A stretch of 64,000 nt of DNA from Thiosocius sp963808165 (lineage in GTDB: Bacteria > Pseudomonadota > Gammaproteobacteria > Chromatiales > Chromatiaceae), in contig CAWEET010000013.1 of assembly GCA_963808165.1 (NCBI GenBank), positions 130,801 to 194,800 of the forward strand, given 5' to 3'. Positions 38,113 to 46,205 of this stretch are shown piece by piece (position 1 is the first letter of the stretch; each line of letters begins with the position of its first letter). Position numbers and translations under genes: made by a program. The notes under the pieces are model-generated. The model had not been told where the DNA came from and did no database searches. It was given only the letters and a program-made list of their open reading frames with translations.

Positions 38113-39135
38113 ATGACCACTACGGCGACAAAGCCACTTACGCCGAAGGACTCGAAAAGCGAGCCGCGCATTCTCCCCCTCTCGTTAGTCGTGGTGTCAG
38201 ATTATGAGGCGGGAGAAAAGACTTGGTCCGATGAACTTGTCGCAGTCAAGACCTTTCTGAGTGATCCTGAAGCAGTTCCAGCAGAAATTCTAGTGATGGA
38301 GGGCCGCTTGCCCGGCGAGGAACCACCGACGCCTCCCGACACACTGACGCGCCACGAAGCGGTCAAGGTACATTTCGGCAATAGCGACAGATCCGCTGAG
38401 TTGAAGGACCTGGGATCGCGGCTCGCTAAACATGACCTGGTTGCAGTCGTCGAGGCCGATTGCGTACCGACCCCCGGCTGGCTTGCTCGGCTGGCAGACG
38501 CGATGGCGGCCGCTCCTTCGCTGGATGTCGTCAGCGGTCCAACGATTTATCCAGGGGAGGGCATGCTAATCCGCGTGTTGACAGTGCTCGATCGGGGATA
38601 CCTCGAGGCGCCCCAATATAGCGGAGGCTGGCAACATGTCAGCAACAATGGCGCGCTGTATCGGCGCGAGTGCCTCCTCGACTTTCCGTATCCGGGTGAT
38701 TTGAGTCCGTTCGTGAGTGCGGAACGCCGAAACCGAGCCATGCGCGAAGCCGGCTTAAAATCGGGCTTCGCCCCGAAGGCCATCTCCTACCACGCGTTCG
38801 GTGGTTGGCCGTTCGTCATCGACGTGCGTCGCAACAAGGGCTTTCAGTACGCCCGTACCCTCCTTCGCCGCGAACGAGTAGCGCAGCCAATGCAAGCGCT
38901 GGACCGAATCCGGGTCGCTTTCCTCGCTGTTCGGCATTCGATCGCCGCCGACGCGGCTAGCGTTCGCTGGGTAGCCAGACATCATCTTCGGCTTTGGGAC
39001 TGGCCATTTCTGGTCGGACTCTTCCTTGTGGTCCGCCTGCCTGAGTTATTCGGTGCTCTTGCAAGTAGTGACGAACACACTTTCGCGAGATACAACAGCC
39101 TATCGCTGACCTCTCAAGGCGAGGTCCACGGTTGA
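38113..39135 (+). CDS. Glycosyltransferase family 2-like protein
   Basis: The product has 340 residues. The GT-A core (about 20-250) shows LVVVSDYE, the metal-binding VVEADCVPTPGWLARLADAM (in place of DDD/DxD), and GTLYRR-type SNNGALYRRECLL. Two C-terminal hydrophobic segments (about 300-325) suggest membrane association. AGAGG lies eight bases before the ATG. It likely transfers a sugar onto a lipid-linked or polymer acceptor. It converges with a flippase gene. Confidence 0.82.
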   Translation: MTTTATKPLTPKDSKSEPRILPLSLVVVSDYEAGEKTWSDELVAVKTFLSDPEAVPAEILVMEGRLPGEEPPTPPDTLTRHEAVKVHFGNSDRSAELKDLGSRLAKHDLVAVVEADCVPTPGWLARLADAMAAAPSLDVVSGPTIYPGEGMLIRVLTVLDRGYLEAPQYSGGWQHVSNNGALYRRECLLDFPYPGDLSPFVSAERRNRAMREAGLKSGFAPKAISYHAFGGWPFVIDVRRNKGFQYARTLLRRERVAQPMQALDRIRVAFLAVRHSIAADAASVRWVARHHLRLWDWPFLVGLFLVVRLPELFGALASSDEHTFARYNSLSLTSQGEVHG

Positions 39136-39221
39136 TTGCAATGATGACGAACTGGGATCATCGTGTATTCTGGAGATTGAGATCAAGCCCGGAGGGCTTC
39201 AGCCGCTTCGTCTTCGTTTGC

Positions 39222-40742
39222 TCAGGCTTTCCCATGCTGCCTCTGACGGACGTAATCAGAAACGCGTAACACAGCAGGATGGGGCATCGCTTGACCAAGC
39301 CGATCAAGAAACAATACCAAGCTCTCGCGTTCAAGAACCAGCAACCAAAGTGCATAAAGTAAGAGCAGCAAGGGTGCCAGCGCTAGCATCGCCCAATCTG
39401 ATAGCACCGGTGCGAGCGCGAAGCCCGGGACCCCAATCGTCAAAAGCGCTCCTATCGTCGGACGGTAGGTGCACTTCAGGATTTCCCACAAAATCGTTGC
39501 GTCACCTCGGCAGGCCACCCAGAGCGACAGGGGTGCAGATATGAGACGCGAAACCATCACGGCCGCCGTGACCGTGATCAGGGTCTCTAACTGCCAGAGC
39601 TTCGCTAAAACGATACCGATAGCCACTGCCGTCACCAGCATAGTAGCCCCAAAGGCGTGGATGCGCAGCTTTAACCAATAGCGCCCTTGTGCCAACAACA
39701 ACCCTTGCCAAGGCCAGCACGCGATCGCCGGTGCCGCTGCGAGGCTCAGTAATTGAAGCACCGGTATCGCGTCGAGCCACCTTTCACCGAACAGCAAACG
39801 CAGGAAGGGACCCGCCAACGTTGCCTGTAAGACGCACATGCCGGCCGCTGGCAGGGCTAGCAGGCGTGTTGTCTGAAGCAAGACGCGCACTTGGCGCGGC
39901 TCATCGTCACGCAGCGTGCTCAGGGCCGGCAACATCACCCGTGTCAGGCCGGTGTTGAGTAGGGTGGCGACCTGTGTGGACTGGGCGAAGGCGAAGTAAT
40001 ACACGCCGACCTGAGCAGTGGTCAGAACAACGCCCAGGATGGCGTAATCCGCGTTTCGGCCCACCGCTAACAGCAACGCGCCGAAAAACATCGGTCCGGC
40101 CGCGACGTAGAACCTCGGCAGCAATGCCCGCACTCGCCGAAATCGCGGCGCCGGCTGCGTCATTCGCCAGATCGCCGCGAACCTCAACAGCGTGACGATC
40201 ACGCGCGGTACGACAAAGGCATACGCGCCGGCGCCGGCAGCCGCCAGTGCCACGGACAGTACAGCAGTACCCGCCATTGACCAGATGTCTAGCTTGGCGA
40301 TGGCACGAAATCGCATATCGATCTCGAGGCGTGCGCTGGTCACCCGGGTCGCGGCCGCGATCGGCATCTCTAGCGCGAGGACCAGCATCGGCCCGATGAT
40401 GGCGGGCGTTGACCACAGGTTCGCCAGCAGCGGCGCAACTCCGAGCACTATTGCTGCCGCGAGCACCGACGCCCCGACTTCCAGCAGGATCGCTGGGCCC
40501 AGCAACAAGGAGTATCGCCCCTGCGAACGAATTAGCACTTCGCGGACGCCGAACTGGCCAAGGGGCGCTGCGAACGCCACGGCCGTATAGCACAGAGCGA
40601 TGACGCCGAAGTCTTCCTGCGCAAGCAGCGCGGCCAGAACCAGCTGGCTGAGGACGCCAACAGCTTTCGATGCCAACGTCGACGCGGTAACCCATGCGGC
40701 GCCTCGCCCCGCACGCCGACCCAACTTAGAAGGCAGTGTCAC
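39222..40742 (-). CDS. Polysaccharide/oligosaccharide flippase (MVF/Wzx-like)
   Basis: The protein has 506 residues with 12-14 hydrophobic segments. It opens RGAAWVTASTLASKAVGVLS, the classic start of PST/MOP-type O-antigen exporters, and continues FGVIALCYTAVAFAAPLGQF. The GTG at 40742 is the start. The role is translocation of a lipid-linked oligosaccharide across the inner membrane. It is convergent with the GT2 gene (86-base gap). On its 5' side is an IS5 remnant. The bases 40743-40920 hold no gene. Confidence 0.9.
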   Translation of the reverse strand: MTLPSKLGRRAGRGAAWVTASTLASKAVGVLSQLVLAALLAQEDFGVIALCYTAVAFAAPLGQFGVREVLIRSQGRYSLLLGPAILLEVGASVLAAAIVLGVAPLLANLWSTPAIIGPMLVLALEMPIAAATRVTSARLEIDMRFRAIAKLDIWSMAGTAVLSVALAAAGAGAYAFVVPRVIVTLLRFAAIWRMTQPAPRFRRVRALLPRFYVAAGPMFFGALLLAVGRNADYAILGVVLTTAQVGVYYFAFAQSTQVATLLNTGLTRVMLPALSTLRDDEPRQVRVLLQTTRLLALPAAGMCVLQATLAGPFLRLLFGERWLDAIPVLQLLSLAAAPAIACWPWQGLLLAQGRYWLKLRIHAFGATMLVTAVAIGIVLAKLWQLETLITVTAAVMVSRLISAPLSLWVACRGDATILWEILKCTYRPTIGALLTIGVPGFALAPVLSDWAMLALAPLLLLLYALWLLVLERESLVLFLDRLGQAMPHPAVLRVSDYVRQRQHGKA

Positions 40743-40920
40743 GTTGCCTCTGTAGAGTCCAGTTTGTAGGCCGCTGTGCAGCCAGCGAGCGGCTCATGAC
40801 ACGAACGCCCCACTTGACGCTGGAAAGGAACGTAGCAACAAGGACGTATGATAAGGGTAGCTCGAATAATTCCGGGTTCGGGCAGAATAGCAGCAACTGA
40901 ACGGGCCGAGGGCGGATTGG

Positions 40921-41196
40921 ATGCAACCGGGTTTCTTGGACGACGAGGACCGGCTGGCCAAGCTTGAGAAGCCGAGTGACCCGCTGTCGAGACTGGACAG
41001 CATCGTGGACTGGCAGGCTTTCCGCCCGTTGCTCAAGGTCATCCATCAGAGACGGCGCAAGAGCCCAGCTGGCAGCAAGCCGCACGACGCGACGCTGATG
41101 TTCGAGATGCTGGTGCTGCAATCGTTGAACAACTTTGGGCGTAGGACGAGGCTCGAAAACGGACCGCGCATTGTGCGGCGCAATAGATCGAGATAG
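40921..41196 (+). pseudogene. IS5-family transposase N-terminal remnant
   Basis: The frame begins MQPGFLDDEDRLAKLEKPSD then RLDSIVDWQAFRPLLKVIHQ and contains KPHDATLMFEMLVLQSLNN. This matches the DUF772-type N-terminus of IS5-family transposases. The match ends at LQSLNN, after which the frame is unrelated, and the DDE domain is missing. The stretch 41197-41458 shows no gene I can support. Confidence 0.82.
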
Positions 41197-41458
41197 ACCC
41201 ACTGCTACCGATCAGGTGGCGTTCGGTGAACGGCGGTTCTGTAACAGCAACGGCCATCCCCCGACCGGGCAAACCCGCTGTCAGAATGCTCGACACTGCC
41301 GGATCGGCCAGACGGTGCTCCCGGCCAGCAACGGCCAATTGCTGCGCCCGCGGGGACGGCCGCTTTCTTCTACCGGCATCATCTCTAATGCCTCGCGTAA
41401 CCCGCGCATTTGTAGCAAGCATCGTGAGCGCAAGAATGTGTCGGGGTTTACGCGTTCG

Positions 41459-41734
41459 TTAGCCGCTGCTGTCACTCAGCCGGCCCTCAACGTACTTGTG
41501 CAGAATGCTGGCAATCAGGGTTTGGTATGGAATACCCTCTGCCAGCGCCCGTTTCTGCAACCCACGCAAATCCTTCGACGAAAGCCTGATATTGATTCGC
41601 GCATCTTTCTTGAACATCGCTTCCGCATACTCTTGATGCCGCTTCTGCGTATCCGCCGCCTCTTTAGACCTCTCGAGCTCGCCCTTCTCAAACGCCTCTT
41701 GAATCTCGCGCTCTTCACTCGATAGTTTGCTCAT
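41459..41734 (-). CDS. CopG-type antitoxin
   Basis: The product has 91 residues. A variable acidic helical N-terminus (EEREIQEAFEKGELERSKEA) precedes KDARINIRLSSKDLRGLQKR and ALAEGIPYQTLIASILHKYV. The latter is the ribbon-helix-helix DNA-binding fold of CopG-type antitoxins. Its start overlaps the toxin stop by four bases. It should neutralise the toxin and repress the operon. Confidence 0.88.
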   Translation of the reverse strand: MSKLSSEEREIQEAFEKGELERSKEAADTQKRHQEYAEAMFKKDARINIRLSSKDLRGLQKRALAEGIPYQTLIASILHKYVEGRLSDSSG

Positions 41735-42009
41735 GTTTCTTCACCCAGATAACTCTTGGTTGCCTTTCGGCTGGGAATGATCGTTTTCAGGAATACTTCT
41801 TCCTCCGACTCCACGAACGGCACCAGATAGACGTATTCCTCAATGGCAATGACATGAATTTTCTGGCCGGGATAACGCGCTTGATTGGGGTGATCGACGG
41901 TATCGAGGACGTCGCCGGCCATAATGTGGAAAACCACATCCTCGAACGACACACCTCGCTCAGCTTTCAGCAGAGCGTTTTTCCCAGCATGCCATGAAAT
42001 TGGCTTCAT
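41731..42009 (-). CDS. BrnT-like toxin
   Basis: The product has 92 residues. The pattern WHAGKNALLKAERGVSFEDV, then GQKIHVIAIEEYVYLVPFVE and FLKTIIPSRKATKSYL, fits the BrnT/DUF-type RelE-fold toxins that pair with CopG antitoxins. The predicted role is a ribonuclease that blocks translation. The toxin gene is first in the operon, followed by its antitoxin, the BrnTA order. Confidence 0.84.
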   Translation of the reverse strand: MKPISWHAGKNALLKAERGVSFEDVVFHIMAGDVLDTVDHPNQARYPGQKIHVIAIEEYVYLVPFVESEEEVFLKTIIPSRKATKSYLGEET

Positions 42010-42143
42010 GGCCTGAGATTAGCACAATGTGTGCCTTTTGTCTTTTTTCGACTAACGCCGGCTATTGCAGGCGGCAAACTCGGAGCGAAGCGGAAAGTTT
42101 GGCGTCCTTGTGTATGGCAAGGTCAGGGCTTTTCTCCTAGACT

Positions 42144-42160
42144 GTACGGCAATACCGTAC
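42144..42160 (+). promoter_or_regulatory. Palindromic operator upstream of the yefM-yoeB pair
   Basis: GTACGG and CCGTAC flank a 5-base spacer, a perfect 6-bp inverted repeat that ends 18 bases before the antitoxin start. YefM-type antitoxins repress their own promoters through TGTACA-like palindromes, so this is a likely autoregulatory site. Confidence 0.6.
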
Positions 42161-42178
42161 GTTAACAGGTGCCGGACA

Positions 42179-42451
42179 ATGGAAAGCACAACCGTAAACA
42201 AATTTAGAGGCAGCCTTAAACACTTTGTGGAACAAGTGGTTAATCGCCACGCACCGCTTCGCGTAACACGCCGCACTGGCTCGGATTTCGTGGTGATGAG
42301 TGCGGAGGACTGGGAACGTGACCAGGAAACCTTATTTGTACTTCAAAATACCAGCCTCATGCGCCAGATCGCCGATTCGAGTGCTACCCATAATGCTGGC
42401 TCCGGATATACCCCAACCAAAGAGCAGCTAGATGAGGTCGTTGGTATTTGA
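42179..42451 (+). CDS. yefM: YefM/Phd-family antitoxin
   Basis: The product has 90 residues: MESTTVNKFRGSLKHFVEQV, then APLRVTRRTGSDFVVMSAED, a YefM/Axe fold. The C-terminal third, a toxin-binding segment, contains SLMRQIADSS. The open frame extends upstream to 42065 but M at 42179 begins the conserved part and follows the operator palindrome. Its end overlaps the YoeB toxin gene by 20 bases. Confidence 0.88.
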   Translation: MESTTVNKFRGSLKHFVEQVVNRHAPLRVTRRTGSDFVVMSAEDWERDQETLFVLQNTSLMRQIADSSATHNAGSGYTPTKEQLDEVVGI

Positions 42452-42707
42452 GGGTAGAACATGGCAGGTGTACGAGGATCTTCGGCAGCGCGATAAACGA
42501 ATGCACAAGAATCTTTGCGCGATTTTGAAAGAAATGCTGCGCGGCGATCCAAGCTCGGGATTGGGAAAGCCGGAAGCTCTTCGACATAATCTTTCCGGCT
42601 TTTGGTCGAGGCGACTTAGCCAAAAAGATCGCCTTATCTATCAGTTTGACGATACTCATGTCTATATCTTCGCCATCGGGGGCCACTACGACTCTTTTGA
42701 GCCCTAA
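42432..42707 (+). CDS. yoeB: Txe/YoeB-family toxin
   Basis: The product has 91 residues: FEGRTWQVYEDLRQRDKRMH, then GDPSSGLGKPEALRHNLSGF and SRRLSQKDRLIYQFDD, ending IFAIGGHYD. These are the signature stretches of the YoeB mRNA interferase, which cleaves mRNA on the ribosome. It is encoded with its YefM antitoxin. The stop codon abuts the left inverted repeat of the ISNCY element. Confidence 0.92.
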   Translation: MRSLVFEGRTWQVYEDLRQRDKRMHKNLCAILKEMLRGDPSSGLGKPEALRHNLSGFWSRRLSQKDRLIYQFDDTHVYIFAIGGHYDSFEP

Positions 42708-44408
42708 CTAGTGTCCGTCCAGAAACGGCGTGTTTTTCGAACTGACCTCGCCCCCCATGCGACGAATTCAGATTCTGCACGCACCTGCCGGTGCCATACT
42801 TCAGCAAGCGTACAAGTACACGCTGGAAACAGTCCCCTGCCAAATTTTGGAGGATAACCAAGCCGGGGAATCGATGATTCCCAAGCGGCGTCCCCTCTGC
42901 TTTTTGCGCCAGCGACTCAGGTCGTGAGTAGGCGTCCAAACAACGCCAAGTTATGGGCAACCACCGACGACCAGACATAGGCGCGGAAATGCAGCAATCC
43001 TTTCCAGGTGCACCGCCCCAGTCCATAGGCGCGCTTCATCACAGAGATGCCTGCCTCGATGCCCGCTCTGAAATTGCGCAGCTTGCGATAGACCCAGGGA
43101 CTCTTGGCCATATCTTCAACGTGCAGGCCGCGCTTTTTGTGAAACACCACATCGTCGACTTCCCGTGCCTTGGCCTCGCGTAAATTCTCCACACTGGCGT
43201 AGCCACCGTCTGCCGCCATCTGACGCGGGGCTTTGCCATATTGGTCGATGTGTCGATCCAGCATCGGTAGCAAGCGATCGACATCGGCCGGATTACCTTG
43301 CTCGATCACCACATCCAGTATCAACCCGCTTCGCCCGGTGCTCAGATTGATTTTGTGTCCATACTGCACGTCCCGACGGCCCTTGACGATAATGTCGGTA
43401 TGTTCCTCAAAGATACTGACAACCTTCTGTGCGGCCGGTACCTGCTCACCTTTGAACACGCGACGCTCAGTCTGATCAATCACCCTTTCAATCAACGGCT
43501 TGTAATGATCGAGCTGGGCTTGCCATGCCGTACGCTCGAGCGGATCAATGCGTGCGTCGTGCAACCGGATGCAGGCCTGCTCAACATACCTCAGCGTGTG
43601 CTCGGTCACCGTGATCAGATCCCGATACAGTGCCGCCTTCTTGGCTTTGCCATGGGTATAGCGAATCGCGCGGGTTCGCTTCTTGGCCACACGTTGATGA
43701 TTGCGGTATGCAATCGTGACGATCCCTTCAGCGATTGCCTCAGCCCCCTGGAGCAACCGCACCAGGACTCGAACGCTATCCCACAGCAGGGTGCTATCGC
43801 TCGGTGCGTGAATCGGTGAATCCGTCACCGTGCTGTCAATGCGCAGCATCTCACCGCGTTCCACCTTGGCGTTGCTGGCACTGAGCAACAAGCGCTGATT
43901 GATCTGTTCCCAGGTGACATCCGAGATCGCGCTGATGCAACTTTGCAGCGTTGCCTTCTTCGGTGCCCAGCCCGTGGTTATGCGCGCGAAGGCCTGACAC
44001 GAGGTCGAGTCCATCAGGCAAAAGACCAAGTCTGCATAACTCAACTGCCGATACTGTTTCAGAATCGCACAGCGCAACACCGATTCGATCGTTAATCCTT
44101 TTTGCCGGTTTTCTCGACATTGCGTTGTTTGACGTCGGCCGCGACCCAGTCCAACAGATCGAGGTGTTGATCCAGCCAATCGGACATGGCCTTCAACTCG
44201 CGGCCAATCTCGTGTTCGGCGTACGCCTCGAATATACTGCTTTGGACGGTGCGTTTTTCGCGCATGGTCGGCTCCTGGTTTTTTGGTTTGTGCTTTTGTT
44301 TCAAGGGGTTGTTACAAAAGACTAATCAAACTACCAGGAGCTTTCTCTGACCTGCGTCGTTTGTTTCCGAAAATATTCAACCAGTTAGCGTTTCTGGACG
44401 GACACTAG
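42708..44408 (-). mobile_element. ISNCY-family insertion sequence, about 1.7 kb
   Basis: Perfect 20-bp terminal inverted repeats lie at 42708-42727 and 44389-44408. They start CTAGTGTCCGTCC on the outside, and the outermost CTAG is palindromic and may be the target duplication. The transposase gene inside is frameshifted. The element is inserted directly behind the yoeB stop. Confidence 0.9.
42917..44265 (-). pseudogene. ISNCY-family transposase, split by a -1 shift
   Basis: The N-terminal piece from ATG 44265 reads MREKRTVQSSIFEAYAEHEI, then GRELKAMSDWLDQH, and ends KTGKKD. The remaining 400 residues are in the -1 frame (QKGLTIESVLRCAILKQYRQ onward) and include AYGLGRCTWKGLLHFRAYVW near the end. 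The junction is CAAAAAGGA near 44100. A programmed -1 slip on the A-run is possible, but related transposases are single-frame, so a one-base change that inactivates the gene is more likely. Most of the DDE domain is intact. Confidence 0.8.
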
Positions 44409-44438
44409 GATAGGGGGTCAGTTGTAGAAAAAGGCGAT

Positions 44439-44819
44439 CTATTTACCGATCAGTTTGCGGAAGGCGTAATAACACTTCTTCGCCTGCCCCGGTGAGACTT
44501 TCAGCATCCTGCCAGCCGCCTCGAACCAGTCCTCTCCGGGCTTGAGTCTGCCCTTGATAATCCCATGCAGCGCGAATAGGCCCATGCCAGTTGAAACCTG
44601 CTTGCGCCGCGCCATCGCTTGGTGTGACGTTTCGACGCCGAGTGCGACATCGAGCGATTTCTGTTTCCCGGTGAGATAGTCGGTCAGTCCCTGCTCAATC
44701 CGCTCCTGCACGTCATCGGGTATATCCGGGTGCCCTTGCTCGACAAGGGTTGACAGCAGGTACACGACGGCTGAGCCGTCGCCCTCCCGGTAGAGCTTGA
44801 CCATGTGCTCTTCAATCAT
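44439..44819 (-). CDS. Hypothetical protein coupled to the integrase
   Basis: The product has 126 residues, starts eight bases before the integrase stop and is read in another frame. It contains AVVYLLSTLVEQGHPDIPDD, VQERIEQGLTDYLTGKQKSL and a C-terminal helix EAAGRMLKVSPGQAKKCYYA. It is soluble and mostly helical. The translational coupling suggests a role with the integrase, such as a directionality or regulatory factor, but no known excisionase pattern is seen. Confidence 0.65.
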   Translation of the reverse strand: MIEEHMVKLYREGDGSAVVYLLSTLVEQGHPDIPDDVQERIEQGLTDYLTGKQKSLDVALGVETSHQAMARRKQVSTGMGLFALHGIIKGRLKPGEDWFEAAGRMLKVSPGQAKKCYYAFRKLIGK

Positions 44820-45699
44820 GGTCGAACACCGAATCAATGACGCTACGCTTGTCGTTTGCGTCCGCGTGCATGTAACGCGCTGAGGCGGCAAACGAGCGAT
44901 GCCCCATGATCCGCATGATGACCGCCTGGTTGGTGCCGGCCTGGGCGAGCGCATGGCCGCAGCTGTGGCGCAGCGAATGAAAGGTCCGGCCCTCGATGCC
45001 GGCCGCCTTGCAGACCTGCAACCACAAGCGGCGGATGTCATACGGCCGGCCGATGCGGCCTTCGAATACATAGCCGTCGGGGATTTGATTGGGTAATTTC
45101 TTGAGCAGTGCAGCGGCGCGCTGCGAGAGGGCGGCAATCATCGGATCGCCGTTTTTCGTAGTTTGCACAGTCGCCGTGCGCTCGGTGAGATCGATGTCCC
45201 GCCATCTCAGGTTTAGCAGGTTGGATTTGCGCAGGCCCGTGTGGTACACAACCACGATAAGCGCCTCCAGGCGCCCCCAGCGGCGATCCAAGAGACGCGC
45301 GAGCTTGATCAGGCGCTCTACCTCCTCGGGGCGGAAATAACGGTCGTGGTGCGTGTTCTCGGGCGCTTTTTCGACGCCACGGGTCGGCGGGACATGGGCA
45401 CGCGGCAGCAGGCGCAGCCGCCGGGCGTATTTGTAAACAGACGCCAACTGGCCGACGTAGCGGTTGAGGGTGGAACCGGCCAGCGGCTTGCCCACAGGTT
45501 CGGTGCGCAGTCCACGCCCGGCCCTGAGTCGTCCACGCTCGGCCAGTCTGACCAAAGCGGCGTCAACATCGTCGTCGGTGATAGCGGACAGTTCTTTGTC
45601 GCCGAATTGGTCGAGCCAGAATTGCAGTCGACCGAGGGTGGCGTTGTCGAATTCACGCGAAGCGGTGAATCCGTCCACAACAGTTTGCAGGCTTGGCAC
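44812..45699 (-). CDS. Tyrosine-family site-specific integrase
   Basis: The product has 295 residues from GTG 45699. A SAM-like core-binding domain (about 1-125) precedes the catalytic domain. The catalytic residues are present: Arg in HTGLRKSNLLNL, the His-x-x-Arg of FHSLRHSCGHALA, His in IMGHRSFAASA and the nucleophile Tyr in ARYMHADAN. It lies 84 bases inside the tRNA-Ala gene, the layout expected for an integrase that recombines at the 49-bp repeat. The integrase is intact, so the island may still excise. Confidence 0.95.
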   Translation of the reverse strand: MPSLQTVVDGFTASREFDNATLGRLQFWLDQFGDKELSAITDDDVDAALVRLAERGRLRAGRGLRTEPVGKPLAGSTLNRYVGQLASVYKYARRLRLLPRAHVPPTRGVEKAPENTHHDRYFRPEEVERLIKLARLLDRRWGRLEALIVVVYHTGLRKSNLLNLRWRDIDLTERTATVQTTKNGDPMIAALSQRAAALLKKLPNQIPDGYVFEGRIGRPYDIRRLWLQVCKAAGIEGRTFHSLRHSCGHALAQAGTNQAVIMRIMGHRSFAASARYMHADANDKRSVIDSVFDHD

Positions 45700-45780
45700 T
45701 GTGCGTCGCCTCGCCAGTGCGCAAATGTTCGCAAAGTTACGAACGCCGTGGCAGGTGCACTTTTCAGAGACAAATGATTA

Positions 45781-45829
45781 TTTGGTGGAGCCAGGCGGGA
45801 TCGAACCGCCGACCTCAACACTGCCAGTG
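45781..45829 (-). repeat. Right attachment site (att) within tRNA-Ala
   Basis: This 49-bp segment is the exact partner of 28293-28341. It covers the anticodon arm, T arm, acceptor end and CCA of tRNA-Ala plus two flanking Ts. Confidence 0.9.
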
Positions 45830-45858
45830 TTGCGCTCTCCCAGCTGAGCTATGGCCCC
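45783..45858 (-). tRNA. tRNA-Ala (anticodon GGC)
   Basis: A complete 76-base tRNA is present: GGGGCCA acceptor strand, D arm GCTCAGCTGGGAGAGC, anticodon stem CACTGGCAGTG with GGC, T arm GCGGTTCGATCCCGC and encoded CCA. Its 3' part is the integration target. Two extra copies of its 5' end lie in tandem repeats upstream. Confidence 0.97.
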
Positions 45859-46128
45859 AAAACAACAATTCAGACCGGTGTTGCCACCCGTCCCTGGGGC
45901 CACGTCCAGCTCGGCTTCCTGCCTCGCGTTCTCTCAGCTGCGTTTGTCCACCGGACAAACGGTCTTCGTTCACCCCAGCTGAGCTATGGCCCCAAAACAA
46001 CAATTCAGACCGGTGTTGCCACCCGTCCCTGGGGCCACGTCCAGCTTGGCTTCCTGCCTCGCGTTCTCTCAGCTGCGTTTGTCCACTGGACAAACGGTCT
46101 TCGTTCACCCCAGCTGAGCTATGGCCCC
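45841..46128. repeat. 135-bp tandem repeat containing tRNA-Ala 5' ends
   Basis: Two full units (45841-45975 and 45976-46110) differ at only a few positions and an 18-base partial third unit follows. Each unit begins with the 18 bases that form the 5' end of tRNA-Ala (CAGCTGAGCTATGGCCCC on the plus strand) and continues with the leader. The unit contains the inverted repeat TTTGTCC/GGACAAA. Only the innermost copy is followed by the rest of the tRNA. Confidence 0.92.
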
Positions 46129-46205
46129 GTAAACGAGCCGCGTATGGTAGTAAAGCCTCTACTGCTTGTCCAGCGTTTTGCGTCTTTTTCCTGGATCGGC
46201 CCGGT

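Larger units (their letters stand above)
28293..45829. mobile_element. Genomic island integrated in tRNA-Ala(GGC), about 17.5 kb
   Basis: The element is bounded by the two 49-bp direct repeats. The integrase gene (44812-45699) is adjacent to the intact tRNA, the standard layout of tRNA-targeting islands. Cargo is a TPR protein, a protease operon, a VPxPA-CTERM protein, a glycan-modification operon with glycosyltransferase and flippase, two toxin-antitoxin pairs and several IS. No conjugation, replication or phage structural genes are visible, so it is likely not self-transmissible. Excision would restore a tRNA-Ala / tRNA-Glu pair. Confidence 0.85.

Noticed and set aside
41039..41422. 127-codon minus-strand frame over the IS5 remnant
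   Set aside because: Shadow of the transposase remnant and its flank.
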